A DNA stretch of 64,000 nucleotides from UBA1926 sp036732005 (lineage in GTDB: Bacteria > Planctomycetota > Phycisphaerae > Phycisphaerales > UBA1924), in the NCBI GenBank assembly GCA_036732005.1, contig DAINDF010000005.1, positions 1-64,000 on the forward strand, in the 5' to 3' direction. A program made the position numbers and the translations under genes. The notes under the pieces are model-generated. The model searched no databases and had not been told where the DNA came from. It was given only the letters and a program-made list of their open reading frames with translations. Below, in pieces: positions 1 to 7,111 of this stretch (positions are counted from its first letter, which is position 1; each line of letters starts with the position of its first letter).

Positions 1-38
1 ACAAGCCCGCCGCCGCCGGCGCCCGCGCCGACCGCTAA
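1..38 (+). CDS. C-terminal end of an upstream gene, probably ribosomal protein S2 (partial)
   Basis: Only the last eleven codons are visible: an open frame from base 3 reading KPAAAGARADR and ending at TAA (36-38). The Ala/Lys/Arg-rich tail is not diagnostic. The identification rests on the next gene being tsf, which in most bacteria directly follows rpsB in the same operon. A short GC hairpin (CCGCC at 41-45, GGCGG at 51-55) lies in the 116-base gap before tsf; it lacks a T-run, so read-through into tsf is likely. Confidence 0.4.
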   Translation, partial: KPAAAGARADR

Positions 39-154
39 GACCGCCCGGGAGGCGGGCTTCCCGCTCCCGGCTCAACCCGGACCGACCGACCGATCACCCC
101 GCGTTGCGGGTGGGCCGCTCCCCCGCCGCGCGATCGAAGACGAGGAAGAACACG

Positions 155-967
155 ATGGCCGAGATCAGCGCGAAAGATGTGATGAACCTCCGCAACCGGA
201 CGGGCCTTGGCATGATGGAGTGCAAGAAGGCCCTCCTCGAGGCCGAGGGGGATGTCGAGAAGGCCGAGGACATCCTCCGCAAGCACTACAAGGGCAAGAT
301 GGAGAAGCGGTCCGACCGGGCCGCGGGCGAGGGCCGCGTCGCCATCAAGATCGCCGACGACAAGTCCGCCGCCGCCATCATCGAGCTCCGGGCGGAGACC
401 GATTTCACCGCGAAGAACGACAACTTCGTCGCCTGCGCCAACACCTGCGCGAGTGAGGCCCTCAAGCAGCCCGTCGGCCCGGTCGGCGTGACCCCGGGCA
501 TGGAGAGCGAGATCGACAAGATCCGGGCCCAGACCGGCGAGAACATCTCCCTCGGCCGGGCCCAGAAGATCAGCGGCGAGGGCGTCTCTTTCGGGCACTA
601 TGTCCACCACGACGGCAAGACCGGCGTCCTGCTCGTCGCCAAGGGTGACCTCGCCGACGACATCAAGCGCCAGATCTGCATGCACATCACCGCCGCCGTC
701 CCCCGCCCCGTCGGCGTGACCGCGGACGACATCCCCGCCGCCGTCGTCGAGAAGGAGCGCAAGTTCCGCATCGAGCAGGCGATGGAGAGCGGCAAGCCCA
801 AGGAGATCGCCGAAAAGATGGTCGAGGGCGGCATGAAGAAGTTCTTCGCCGAGATCGCCCTGCTCGAGCAGCCCTTTGTCATGGACCCCTCCAAGACGAT
901 CCGCGAACTCCTCGGCGGCGCCACGGTCACCTCGTTCTTCCGCTGGGAAGTCGGCGAGCAGGCCTGA
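155..967 (+). CDS. tsf: Elongation factor Ts
   Basis: EF-Ts is the cytoplasmic nucleotide exchange factor that recycles EF-Tu-GDP to EF-Tu-GTP during translation. The 270-residue product has the N-terminal UBA-like domain with TGLGMMECKKAL at residues 16-27, which contacts EF-Tu, then the core motif TDFTAKNDNF, and the typical C-terminal LLEQPFVMDPSKT. The length suits a two-subdomain bacterial EF-Ts. ATG 155 is chosen because a GAGGAAG ribosome-binding site lies at 142-148 and because the family begins with MAEISAKxVxxLR; an in-frame ATG at 104 would add an unrelated basic leader. The gene follows the probable rpsB end and is closed by a strong terminator at 991. Confidence 0.97.
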   Translation: MAEISAKDVMNLRNRTGLGMMECKKALLEAEGDVEKAEDILRKHYKGKMEKRSDRAAGEGRVAIKIADDKSAAAIIELRAETDFTAKNDNFVACANTCASEALKQPVGPVGVTPGMESEIDKIRAQTGENISLGRAQKISGEGVSFGHYVHHDGKTGVLLVAKGDLADDIKRQICMHITAAVPRPVGVTADDIPAAVVEKERKFRIEQAMESGKPKEIAEKMVEGGMKKFFAEIALLEQPFVMDPSKTIRELLGGATVTSFFRWEVGEQA

Positions 968-990
968 TCCCCGATCGATCGGTCCACAAT

Positions 991-1014
991 CCCCGCCGCA
1001 CGGCGGGGTTTTTT
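991..1014 (+). terminator. Rho-independent terminator after tsf
   Basis: CCCCGCC (991-997) and GGCGGGG (1002-1008) form a stem around GCAC, followed directly by a run of six T. This is a textbook intrinsic terminator 24 bases after the tsf stop. Confidence 0.93.
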
Positions 1015-1032
1015 CTGCGCCGACCGCACGCG

Positions 1033-1038
1033 TAGGCT
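1033..1038 (+). promoter_or_regulatory. Candidate -10 element for the superoxide dismutase gene
   Basis: TAGGCT lies 31 bases before ATG 1070 and just downstream of the tsf terminator, whose T-run (from 1009) falls about where a -35 would be. The same TANNNT hexamer recurs before many genes in this window. Confidence 0.4.
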
Positions 1039-1069
1039 TTCGTTCGACTCAGCACGAAGGAGGAACCGC

Positions 1070-1843
1070 ATGCTCCATGAGAATGACTCGCCGCGCATCG
1101 ACCGTCGGGCCGCGCTCGGCTCGATCGGTGTGCTCACCGGCGCCGCCGCCCTCGCCGCGATGGCGGGCCCCGTCCGCGCCGCGACCTCGGCCGCCGTCCT
1201 CGAGCCCCGGGCCCTGGGCTTCGACCCCGCCTCGGGCGAGTACACGCTCGCCCCGCTGCCGTACGACTTCGGCGCGCTCGAACCGTTCATCGACGAACAG
1301 ACAATGCGCATCCACCACGGCAAGCACCACGCCGGGTATATCAAGGGCCTCAACACCGCGCTGACCCGCCTCCGCGAGATCCGGGAGGGAACGGGCGACC
1401 TCGCCCTCGTGAAGCACTGGTCCCGCGAGGTCTCCTTCCACGGCTCGGGGCATATCAACCACGCCCTCTTCTGGACCGGCATGGCGCCCGCCGGCGGCGG
1501 TGGGGGGGGCTACCCCGACGGCCCGCTCGCCGAGCGCCTCGAGCGGGACTTCGGCTCGTTCGAGCAGTTCGCCGCGCACTTCAAGGCCGCGGCCAACGCC
1601 GTCGAGGGCTCGGGGTGGGGCTGGCTCGTCTTCGACCCCGTCTCCCGCCGCCTGCTGGTGATCCAGGGAGAGAAGCAGCAGGACATGATGATGACCGGCG
1701 TCATGCCGCTCCTCGGCGTCGATGTCTGGGAGCACGCGTACTACCTGAAGTACCAGAACCGCCGCGCCGAGTATGTCGACGCCTTCATGCAGGTCGTGAA
1801 CTGGCCCGAGATCGGCCGCCGCTACACCGCCGCGACCGCCTGA
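1070..1843 (+). CDS. sodA: Superoxide dismutase, Mn type, Tat-exported
   Basis: Converts superoxide to hydrogen peroxide and oxygen. The 257-residue protein opens with a twin-arginine signal (DRRAALGSIGVL, arginines 12-13, then a hydrophobic stretch ending near AMAGPVRA), so export to the periplasm as a folded metalloprotein is likely. The mature part is a full Fe/Mn-SOD. Metal ligands by family alignment are His82 (in TMRIHHGKHH), His131 (GSGHINHALFW), Asp218 and His222 (DVWEHAYY). The HINH and IPLLG-like context and the Gln203/204 region resemble Mn enzymes of the mitochondrial type more than Fe enzymes, but metal use is inferred. ATG 1070 has AAGGAGG at 1057-1063. It forms its own transcription unit after the tsf terminator. 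Confidence 0.95.
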   Translation: MLHENDSPRIDRRAALGSIGVLTGAAALAAMAGPVRAATSAAVLEPRALGFDPASGEYTLAPLPYDFGALEPFIDEQTMRIHHGKHHAGYIKGLNTALTRLREIREGTGDLALVKHWSREVSFHGSGHINHALFWTGMAPAGGGGGGYPDGPLAERLERDFGSFEQFAAHFKAAANAVEGSGWGWLVFDPVSRRLLVIQGEKQQDMMMTGVMPLLGVDVWEHAYYLKYQNRRAEYVDAFMQVVNWPEIGRRYTAATA

Positions 1844-1875
1844 GCGCGGCCGCCGGGCCCGGGGCGTCGAGCCGA

Positions 1876-2589
1876 TCAGCGGTGGTGCGGGTCGCTCTCG
1901 CTCGAATGATCGTCCGCCGACACGGCTTCCTGCCGCATGATCGATTCGTGCAAGGAGCCCCGGTAGCGGCGGTACTGGGCGTCGTACGACGGGTCGCGGA
2001 ACGACTTCGCCGCCCCGAATTCGCCCTTGTGCGGGTGCTGCCCCGTCAGCTCGGCCAGGTTCGACACCGCCGAACGCAGCCCCTCGATGATGTACCCGGC
2101 GTCCACCAGGTTCCGCGCCTCGCGGATCTGCGCCAGCCCCGCCAGCGACTTCAGCGAGGCCTTCAGGCGTCGGTCGTGCGCCATCAGCCGCGGCTGCAGC
2201 CGCAGGTTGTCCGACGCCCGGATCCCCAGGTTGATAAAAAGTTCCTCCGTGAATTTGGGGAGCGGGTCGGCCTTGCTCGCCATCTCGAGCAGCGCCATGA
2301 GCTCGTCGAGGTGGAACTCCCGCCTGCCGCCCTGCCAGACCCAGAAGGCGTGATCAACATCGTGCAGCATCCGCCAGGCGAGGTGCTGCACCTGCTCATT
2401 CAACCGCTTCCGCTCGAGCAGCCAGTCGATGATCGCCACGGTCAGGGCGAGCCCGAGCATCTCCGCCCCGAGGTTGCCGAGCATGCCGATGAGCTCGGCG
2501 CCCTTGTCCTCGGCGAGCACCACCCCCGTGCCGACCATGACCAGGGCGACCAGGGTGCAGCCCAGCGCCAACATCATCCGCGTGCTCAT
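1876..2589 (-). CDS. Membrane protein of unknown function
   Basis: I do not recognise a family. The 237-residue product starts with two hydrophobic segments (about residues 6-25 and 33-58), followed by a soluble, charged region with many Arg and Glu residues and no obvious catalytic motif. This suggests a two-pass inner-membrane anchor with a cytoplasmic helical domain. ATG 2589 is preferred over one 14 codons upstream because it directly begins the first membrane segment and has GAGGGC about 7 bases before it. The 3' end faces the SOD gene. The upstream side is divergent from another small membrane protein at 2697. Confidence 0.7.
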   Translation of the reverse strand: MSTRMMLALGCTLVALVMVGTGVVLAEDKGAELIGMLGNLGAEMLGLALTVAIIDWLLERKRLNEQVQHLAWRMLHDVDHAFWVWQGGRREFHLDELMALLEMASKADPLPKFTEELFINLGIRASDNLRLQPRLMAHDRRLKASLKSLAGLAQIREARNLVDAGYIIEGLRSAVSNLAELTGQHPHKGEFGAAKSFRDPSYDAQYRRYRGSLHESIMRQEAVSADDHSSESDPHHR

Positions 2590-2615
2590 GCGTCGCCCTC
2601 GGGGTTCAAGCGACG

Positions 2616-2621
2616 ATCGTA
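2616..2621 (-). promoter_or_regulatory. Candidate -10 element for the 2589 gene
   Basis: Read on the minus strand this is TACGAT, about 26 bases before the start codon at 2589, giving a predicted leader near 20 bases that covers the weak ribosome-binding site. It is back-to-back with the plus-strand element at 2647. Confidence 0.4.
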
Positions 2622-2646
2622 CACGCCGCACACGCCGCCCGTGTGC

Positions 2647-2652
2647 TAGGCT
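2647..2652 (+). promoter_or_regulatory. Candidate extended -10 element for the 2697 gene
   Basis: TAGGCT preceded by TGC (2644-2646) fits an extended -10 (TGnTAnnnT). It sits 44 bases before ATG 2697, leaving room for the G-rich ribosome-binding site. Confidence 0.4.
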
Positions 2653-2696
2653 GCCCGGGCCGTCCGGGCCCCCGGCCCCGGGGGCGGGGATCTGCC

Positions 2697-3218
2697 ATGC
2701 TGACGATTGTCCTCGGGCCGACTTTCGAGATTCCGCTCCAGACCACCTCGGACGAGACGGTCACAACAATCGCGGATTGGATCCGCGAGGGCCGCTGCCC
2801 CTTTCACGCCGTCCGCGCGGGGAACCACTTCACCCTTGCTCCCCAGCCCGCCGCTCGGCATTTCTGGTCCCCGACGCTCAGCCTCGAGGTCCGCGAGGAG
2901 GACGGCAGGCCGGTCGCCCACGGGCGGTTCAACCCCAGCCCCGCCATCTGGACCGGGTTCATGCTCACCTACCTCGCGCTCGCCACCATCGCGATCGGCG
3001 CCTCCATGTGGGGCGCCGCCCAGGCCACGCTGGGGCGCACCCCATGGGCCTTCGTCTTCATCCCCGCCTGCGTCCTCGTCGGCGGCGCGATGTTCTGGGC
3101 CTCATGGGTCGGCCAGAGGCTCGCCCGCGCGGAGATGGCGGCGATGCGCCAGACGCTCGACAAGCTCCTCTGCCTTGACCAGGCCGGCCCCGCTCAGGCC
3201 CGCCCGATGTCCGACTGA
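2697..3218 (+). CDS. Small membrane protein of unknown function
   Basis: A 173-residue protein of no family I recognise. Residues 1-75 are soluble and slightly basic. Two transmembrane segments follow (about 80-103, MLTYLALATIAIG region, and 112-135, AFVFIPACVLVGGAMF region). A short cytoplasmic helix rich in Ala, Arg and Met ends the protein. ATG 2697 has GGGGCGGGGA just upstream; an earlier ATG at 2643 would add a Pro/Gly/Arg-rich tract typical of non-coding GC-rich sequence. Its last 25 bases overlap the 3' end of the convergent sulfotransferase-like gene. Confidence 0.7.
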   Translation: MLTIVLGPTFEIPLQTTSDETVTTIADWIREGRCPFHAVRAGNHFTLAPQPAARHFWSPTLSLEVREEDGRPVAHGRFNPSPAIWTGFMLTYLALATIAIGASMWGAAQATLGRTPWAFVFIPACVLVGGAMFWASWVGQRLARAEMAAMRQTLDKLLCLDQAGPAQARPMSD

Positions 3219-4696
3219 GCAACCGCCGAGGCGAGCTCCGGCATGCCCTGCGTGAACCGGGTGTCCAACCCGGTCCCGTTCGCGGTCCAACGCGTGTGGT
3301 CCGCCAGCACGCCCCGGATCTCGTCCTCGCCGGGCGCGTTCAGCCCCGCGAAGGCAAAGAGCGAGCCCACCGCCTCACCCCCCGCGAGCAGGTCCGCGTA
3401 GTCAACCTCGTGCGCCGCGAGCGACAGGCGGTCGGATCTGAACAGCCCGAGCCAGTGCTCCTCGAGCCGACGCATCCCGCCCGCGAACACCGCGAGCGTG
3501 CGGGGGTCATGGGCGAAGAGCAGGCGCGGGTTGCGGTGGCGCAGCAGGCAGCCGAAGCATGCATCGAACGCCGCCCGGCGGACAACCACCACCCGGGCCC
3601 TCGGGAGCATCATCGCCGCGACGCCCAGCTCGTGCAGGTTCAGCGGGTTCGCGTCGATCACGCGGGTGACGCCCGCATCCCCCGGATCCGTCCGACCCAG
3701 GTACGCCTCCGCCGCCGTCTCCAGTTGTTTGCCCGTCAGCTTGCTCGGGTCGATGACCACCGGCTGGGCGCCGTCCGAGGAGCCGGCCCGGCCTTTCATG
3801 ATCGCCCCGCCCAAGGCGTCCGCGTCCCCGCACAGCCCCGCGGCCGGGCTCAGCGCGAGCAGCCTCGCCGCGAGCTCCGCGCCGCCCCCGGGCATGCCCA
3901 CCACGAACAGCGGGCGCTCGGACTCCGACGCCGGGCCCGTTTTTACTCGGGGTGCCCGTCCCAGCGTGGTCGCGTTCCAAGACTGCAGCATCGACGCGAT
4001 CGTCTGGGCATAGGGACGCACATCCGCCCGAACCGGGTTGAGCCCGGCCGAACGCTTGAACAGATGGGCGGCCCTGATGTCCTCGCCCCGCCTCGCGAGC
4101 AACTCGCCCAGGCACAAGAGCAACTCCGACAGCACCGCGCCGGGGACGCCGACCCGCTCGTGGTGGGCCTCCAGCGCCGCGATCGCCGCGGACTCGCGGG
4201 CCGGGAGCGAGGCATCATTGACCGGCGTCGCGAACGCCAGCCGGGCCCGCGCGATCGCCAGGTGGTGCGCGTCGCTGTCGTCCTTGGCGAACCCGTTCAG
4301 CAGCGAGTCCGCCTCGTCCGGCCGGCCCGCCGCCACCAGCGCCTCGGCCTTCGTCGCGACGACGAAACCCGACGCCCCGTCGGCCGACGCGAACGGCTCG
4401 ATCGTCGCCAGCGCCCCCGCGGCGTCCCCGCCCGCCATCCGCGCCCGCGCAAGGTGGATCCCCGCCTTCCGCTGGTCGTCCTCGGGCAGCTCGAACGCGA
4501 CCTGCTCGAGCAGCCGCACCGCCTGCTCGGCCTGCCCGAACATCAGCGCCGACATGCCCTGGAGCAGCCGCGTCCGCGGGTCGTGCGAGGCCTGCCTGCT
4601 CAGTTCGCGGATCAGGCCCATCGCCCGGACGGTGTCGCCCATTTTCAGGGCCCGGTGGCTCTCGGCGACGACGCGGTCAATCGGGATCGAGGTCAA
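3194..4696 (-). CDS. TPR protein with a degenerate sulfotransferase-like domain
   Basis: The 500-residue product has helical TPR-like repeats over roughly residues 1-250, then a domain resembling the sulfotransferases often fused to TPRs. The strand-loop LFVVGMPGGGAELAARLLA corresponds to the family's GMPRSGTT sulfate-donor loop, and a later RRAAFDACFGCLLR segment corresponds to the family's RDPxDxCxSxxxQ stretch. The donor loop has lost the usual Arg, Ser and Thr residues, so PAPS binding is doubtful. I place the start at TTG 4696, with GGAGA about 6 bases upstream; reading further upstream would run antisense through the asparaginase gene. Role: cytoplasmic protein-protein interaction is likely, catalysis uncertain. 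The 3' end overlaps the convergent gene by 25 bases. Confidence 0.7.
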   Translation of the reverse strand: MTSIPIDRVVAESHRALKMGDTVRAMGLIRELSRQASHDPRTRLLQGMSALMFGQAEQAVRLLEQVAFELPEDDQRKAGIHLARARMAGGDAAGALATIEPFASADGASGFVVATKAEALVAAGRPDEADSLLNGFAKDDSDAHHLAIARARLAFATPVNDASLPARESAAIAALEAHHERVGVPGAVLSELLLCLGELLARRGEDIRAAHLFKRSAGLNPVRADVRPYAQTIASMLQSWNATTLGRAPRVKTGPASESERPLFVVGMPGGGAELAARLLALSPAAGLCGDADALGGAIMKGRAGSSDGAQPVVIDPSKLTGKQLETAAEAYLGRTDPGDAGVTRVIDANPLNLHELGVAAMMLPRARVVVVRRAAFDACFGCLLRHRNPRLLFAHDPRTLAVFAGGMRRLEEHWLGLFRSDRLSLAAHEVDYADLLAGGEAVGSLFAFAGLNAPGEDEIRGVLADHTRWTANGTGLDTRFTQGMPELASAVAQSDIGRA

Positions 4697-4737
4697 GGCG
4701 ATTCTCCATGGCGCGGCGGGGACCTCCCGCGACGCAG

Positions 4738-4743
4738 AGTCTA
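4738..4743 (-). promoter_or_regulatory. Candidate -10 element for the TPR/sulfotransferase-like gene
   Basis: Minus-strand TAGACT, 41 bases before the TTG start at 4696. It is divergent from the plus-strand element at 4780. Confidence 0.38.
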
Positions 4744-4779
4744 GGGCCCGCCCGCCCAAGCCCGCCCCGGGGTCCGGTG

Positions 4780-4785
4780 TAGAGT
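4780..4785 (+). promoter_or_regulatory. Candidate extended -10 element giving a leaderless asparaginase mRNA
   Basis: TAGAGT preceded by TG at 4778-4779. Only 7 bases separate it from ATG 4793, so transcription would begin at or one base before the start codon. No Shine-Dalgarno sequence is present. Confidence 0.45.
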
Positions 4786-4792
4786 TCCCGAC

Positions 4793-5314
4793 ATGAAACG
4801 CGTCACCCTCATTTCCACCGGCGGCACCATCGAGAAGACTTACGACGAACGCACCGGCACCCTCCAGAACCGCCGGAGCATCGTCGATCGGATGCTCTCG
4901 GCCCTCCGCCTCGAGGATGTCACCATCAACTCCATCCAACTCCTCAGCAAGGACAGCCTCGACCTCACCGACCACGACCGAAAACGCATCCTCGAGATGG
5001 TCCAGCTCATGGTCTCCGACGCCTCCCCCGATTGCGCCGGGGTCGTCATCCTCCACGGCACCGACACGCTCCAGGTCACCGGCGAGATGCTCTGCCGCGA
5101 GCTGAAGGACCTCGCGGTCCCCGTCGTCCTCACCGGCGCGATGCGCCCCTACGAGATGAAGCAGTCCGACGCGCTCCAGAACCTCAACGAGGCGATCTTC
5201 GCCGCGGGCGTCCTCGCCCCGGGCGTCTACGCCGTCGCCCACGGCCGCGCCCTGCAATTCCCGGGCGTCGTCAAGGACCCCAACCGGGGGACCTTCGTCA
5301 AAGCCGGCGCCTGA
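4793..5314 (+). CDS. Short one-domain L-asparaginase-like protein
   Basis: Type-II asparaginases hydrolyse Asn to Asp and ammonia. This 173-residue protein matches only their N-terminal domain: STGGTIEKTYDE holds the first catalytic Thr and Tyr, ILHGTDTLQVTGEML the second Thr-Asp pair, and PVVLTGAMRPYE the next conserved strand. Normal enzymes are 320-350 residues long and have a C-terminal domain, which is missing here with a clean stop. The Lys that completes the second triad in E. coli AnsB is not evident at the expected distance after GAMRP. Stand-alone versions of this domain occur in many bacteria, so this is probably a real short family rather than a truncation. Activity is unproven. 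The start is leaderless-type, with the -10 element 7 bases away. Confidence 0.85.
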   Translation: MKRVTLISTGGTIEKTYDERTGTLQNRRSIVDRMLSALRLEDVTINSIQLLSKDSLDLTDHDRKRILEMVQLMVSDASPDCAGVVILHGTDTLQVTGEMLCRELKDLAVPVVLTGAMRPYEMKQSDALQNLNEAIFAAGVLAPGVYAVAHGRALQFPGVVKDPNRGTFVKAGA

Positions 5315-5325
5315 CCGCCCCGGCC

Positions 5326-6564
5326 CTACTCCTTCGCCACGACCACCCGGATCGCCCCGGGCACATGCAGGTCACGCTGCGGATACGGGATCCCCACCCC
5401 CTCGGCGTCGAAACGCTCCTTCACCGCGCGGGTGACATCCCAGTACACATCCCAGTAGTCCGCCGTCTTGGACCACGGACGCACCACGAAGTTCACGGAG
5501 CTGTCCGCCAGTTCGTGCAGGCGGATCGTCGGCTCCGGGTCCTTGAGGATCTTGGGATGCGAGGCCACGATCCCTTCGATGATCGCCTGCGCCTTGGCGA
5601 TGTCCTCCCCGTACCCGATCCCGAACTTCATGTCCACGCGTCGCGTCGCGCTGCCCGTCACATTCGTGATCACGCCGTTCCAGATCGAGTTGTTCGGCAC
5701 GAACTGCACCTGGTTGTCGAAGGTCAGCATCCTCGTCGACACGAGGTTCATCGCCTCGACCTTCCCGGCCACACCGCCGGCGTTGATCACATCCCCGATG
5801 TCGTAAGGCCGGTAGATGAGGATCAGGATCCCCGAGGCAAAGTTCGAGAGCGTGCCCTGCAGCGCGAGCCCGATCACCAGGCCCGCCGCCCCGATCGCCG
5901 CCACCAGGGGCGTGATGTTCACCCCGAGGAACGAGACCGCGACCACCACGCCGATCAGCATGATGATCCGACGCGTGCCCCCGGCCAGGAAATCCCGCAA
6001 CAGATTCGACGCCTTCGGCACCCGCTTGACCGCCGTCGTGACCCCCGCACCCGCGAGCCGGCTCACCACCCAGAACGCGACGAGGATCACCACGCTCCAG
6101 ACGATGTTCAGCCCGACCCGCAGCCCGCCCTGCGGCGAGACCGCCCACGCACGCACATACCCCGCGACCGCCTCGGGGTTGAACCAGTCGACGCTGACAT
6201 CCGAAACCGCGCCGACGAACCGGCGGTACTCACCCGCGTCGCCGCCCTTTGCCTCCAGTTCATCCAGCACCACCGTGAGCCGCTGAATGATCGCCGCCTT
6301 GCGGGCCTCCGCCTCGGCCAGCGAGGCCGCGCCCTCGGCGCCCCGGCCCGACAGTTGGGCGGTCTCGGCGACCGCGCCCTGGAGGTGACCCAGCCACAGC
6401 TCGGCGACCTGCTCGAGGTCCTTCACGCGCAGCGGTCGCGTCTCCGCCGTCAGCGCCTCGATCGGAACCTGCGAAGGCGGCGGCGGAGCGTCGTCCTGCG
6501 CGCGCGCAAGACACGACCCGAGCGTCAGAAACGCAACGGCGAGAAACCTCACAATCTTCGGCAT
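5326..6564 (-). CDS. Small-conductance mechanosensitive channel (MscS family)
   Basis: Releases solutes across the inner membrane on osmotic downshock. The 412-residue protein has a cleavable-looking signal (residues 1-22), a periplasmic helical region rich in Glu and Ala to about residue 125, transmembrane segments near 148-170, 195-215 and 218-240, then the pore helix and beta domain with GLALQGTLSNFASGILI, YRPYDIGDVI and FVPNNSIWNG, which are hallmark MscS sequences. The C-terminal alpha/beta domain is complete. Start ATG 6564 has GGAGG nearby. It lies 43 bases downstream of rplU on the same strand, with a hairpin (6588-6603) between, so co-transcription is possible but partial. Confidence 0.93.
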   Translation of the reverse strand: MPKIVRFLAVAFLTLGSCLARAQDDAPPPPSQVPIEALTAETRPLRVKDLEQVAELWLGHLQGAVAETAQLSGRGAEGAASLAEAEARKAAIIQRLTVVLDELEAKGGDAGEYRRFVGAVSDVSVDWFNPEAVAGYVRAWAVSPQGGLRVGLNIVWSVVILVAFWVVSRLAGAGVTTAVKRVPKASNLLRDFLAGGTRRIIMLIGVVVAVSFLGVNITPLVAAIGAAGLVIGLALQGTLSNFASGILILIYRPYDIGDVINAGGVAGKVEAMNLVSTRMLTFDNQVQFVPNNSIWNGVITNVTGSATRRVDMKFGIGYGEDIAKAQAIIEGIVASHPKILKDPEPTIRLHELADSSVNFVVRPWSKTADYWDVYWDVTRAVKERFDAEGVGIPYPQRDLHVPGAIRVVVAKE

Positions 6565-6587
6565 TCCGTCCTCCGGCTGCGGCGCAA

Positions 6588-6603
6588 CCGGGGCACGCCC
6601 CGG
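6588..6603 (-). terminator. GC hairpin between rplU and the MscS gene
   Basis: CCGGGG (6588-6593) and CCCCGG (6598-6603) flank CACG, immediately after the rplU stop. There is no T-run on the minus strand, so it may attenuate or protect the 3' end rather than terminate fully. Confidence 0.4.
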
Positions 6604-6607
6604 CCGC

Positions 6608-6940
6608 TCAGCCCTTGATCGAGGTGATCTTCACGGCGGTGTAGCGCTGCCGGTGACCCGTCTTGCGCCGCACGCCCTTCTTGGGCTTGAACTTGTAAAT
6701 GTGGAGCTTCTCGCCCTTCACCACCGGGTCGATGATCTCCGCGGTCACGACCGCGCCCGACACATAGGGCTGGCCGATCTTCGCCTTGCCCGCGTCGGAC
6801 TCGTCCCCGATCAGCAGCACCTTGTCGAACGACACCGACCCGCCGGCCTGGGCCTCGCCCTGCCCGTACAGATCGATCAGGATCTCGTCGCCCTCGACAA
6901 CCTTCCGCTGCCCGCCCGACTCTTCGATAATGGCGTACAT
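6608..6940 (-). CDS. rplU: 50S ribosomal protein L21
   Basis: A structural protein of the large ribosomal subunit that binds 23S rRNA. The 110-residue product begins MYAIIEESGGQRKV and ends with the typical basic motif VRRKTGHRQRYTAVKI. ATG 6940 is chosen by family alignment and by AGGAG about 8 bases upstream; an open frame continues 41 codons further but is Pro/Arg-rich and non-homologous. In most bacteria rplU is followed by rpmA (L27). Here the next gene is an MscS channel and no L27 is seen in the window, so the pair has been separated. Confidence 0.96.
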   Translation of the reverse strand: MYAIIEESGGQRKVVEGDEILIDLYGQGEAQAGGSVSFDKVLLIGDESDAGKAKIGQPYVSGAVVTAEIIDPVVKGEKLHIYKFKPKKGVRRKTGHRQRYTAVKITSIKG

Positions 6941-7013
6941 CGATTCGCTCCTGCTTCCGCGCGGGACGGGGCGGCGTGCGCCGGCTTGCGGGCCCGGGCC
7001 GCGGCGGGTCGAG

Positions 7014-7019
7014 ACTGTA
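7014..7019 (-). promoter_or_regulatory. Candidate -10 element for rplU
   Basis: Minus-strand TACAGT, 73 bases upstream of the rplU start. L21 leaders are often structured; no obvious stem is seen in this short leader. Confidence 0.35.
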
Positions 7020-7100
7020 GGCACCCCCCCTCCCGCCGGCGAACCCGCCCTTCCCGCCACCAAACACGGATTGTTCTGTCCGAATTCGCGGCCCTCCCGC

Positions 7101-7106
7101 TATCAT
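7101..7106 (+). promoter_or_regulatory. Candidate -10 element giving a leaderless pseudopilin mRNA
   Basis: TATCAT with 5 bases to ATG 7112 and no ribosome-binding site. Divergent from the rplU promoter. Confidence 0.45.
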
Positions 7107-7111
7107 CCGGC

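Noticed and set aside
4697..5257. Upstream extension of the TPR/sulfotransferase-like gene through the asparaginase gene
   Set aside because: It would be fully antisense to a recognisable gene; the TTG at 4696 with GGAGA upstream is a sufficient start.
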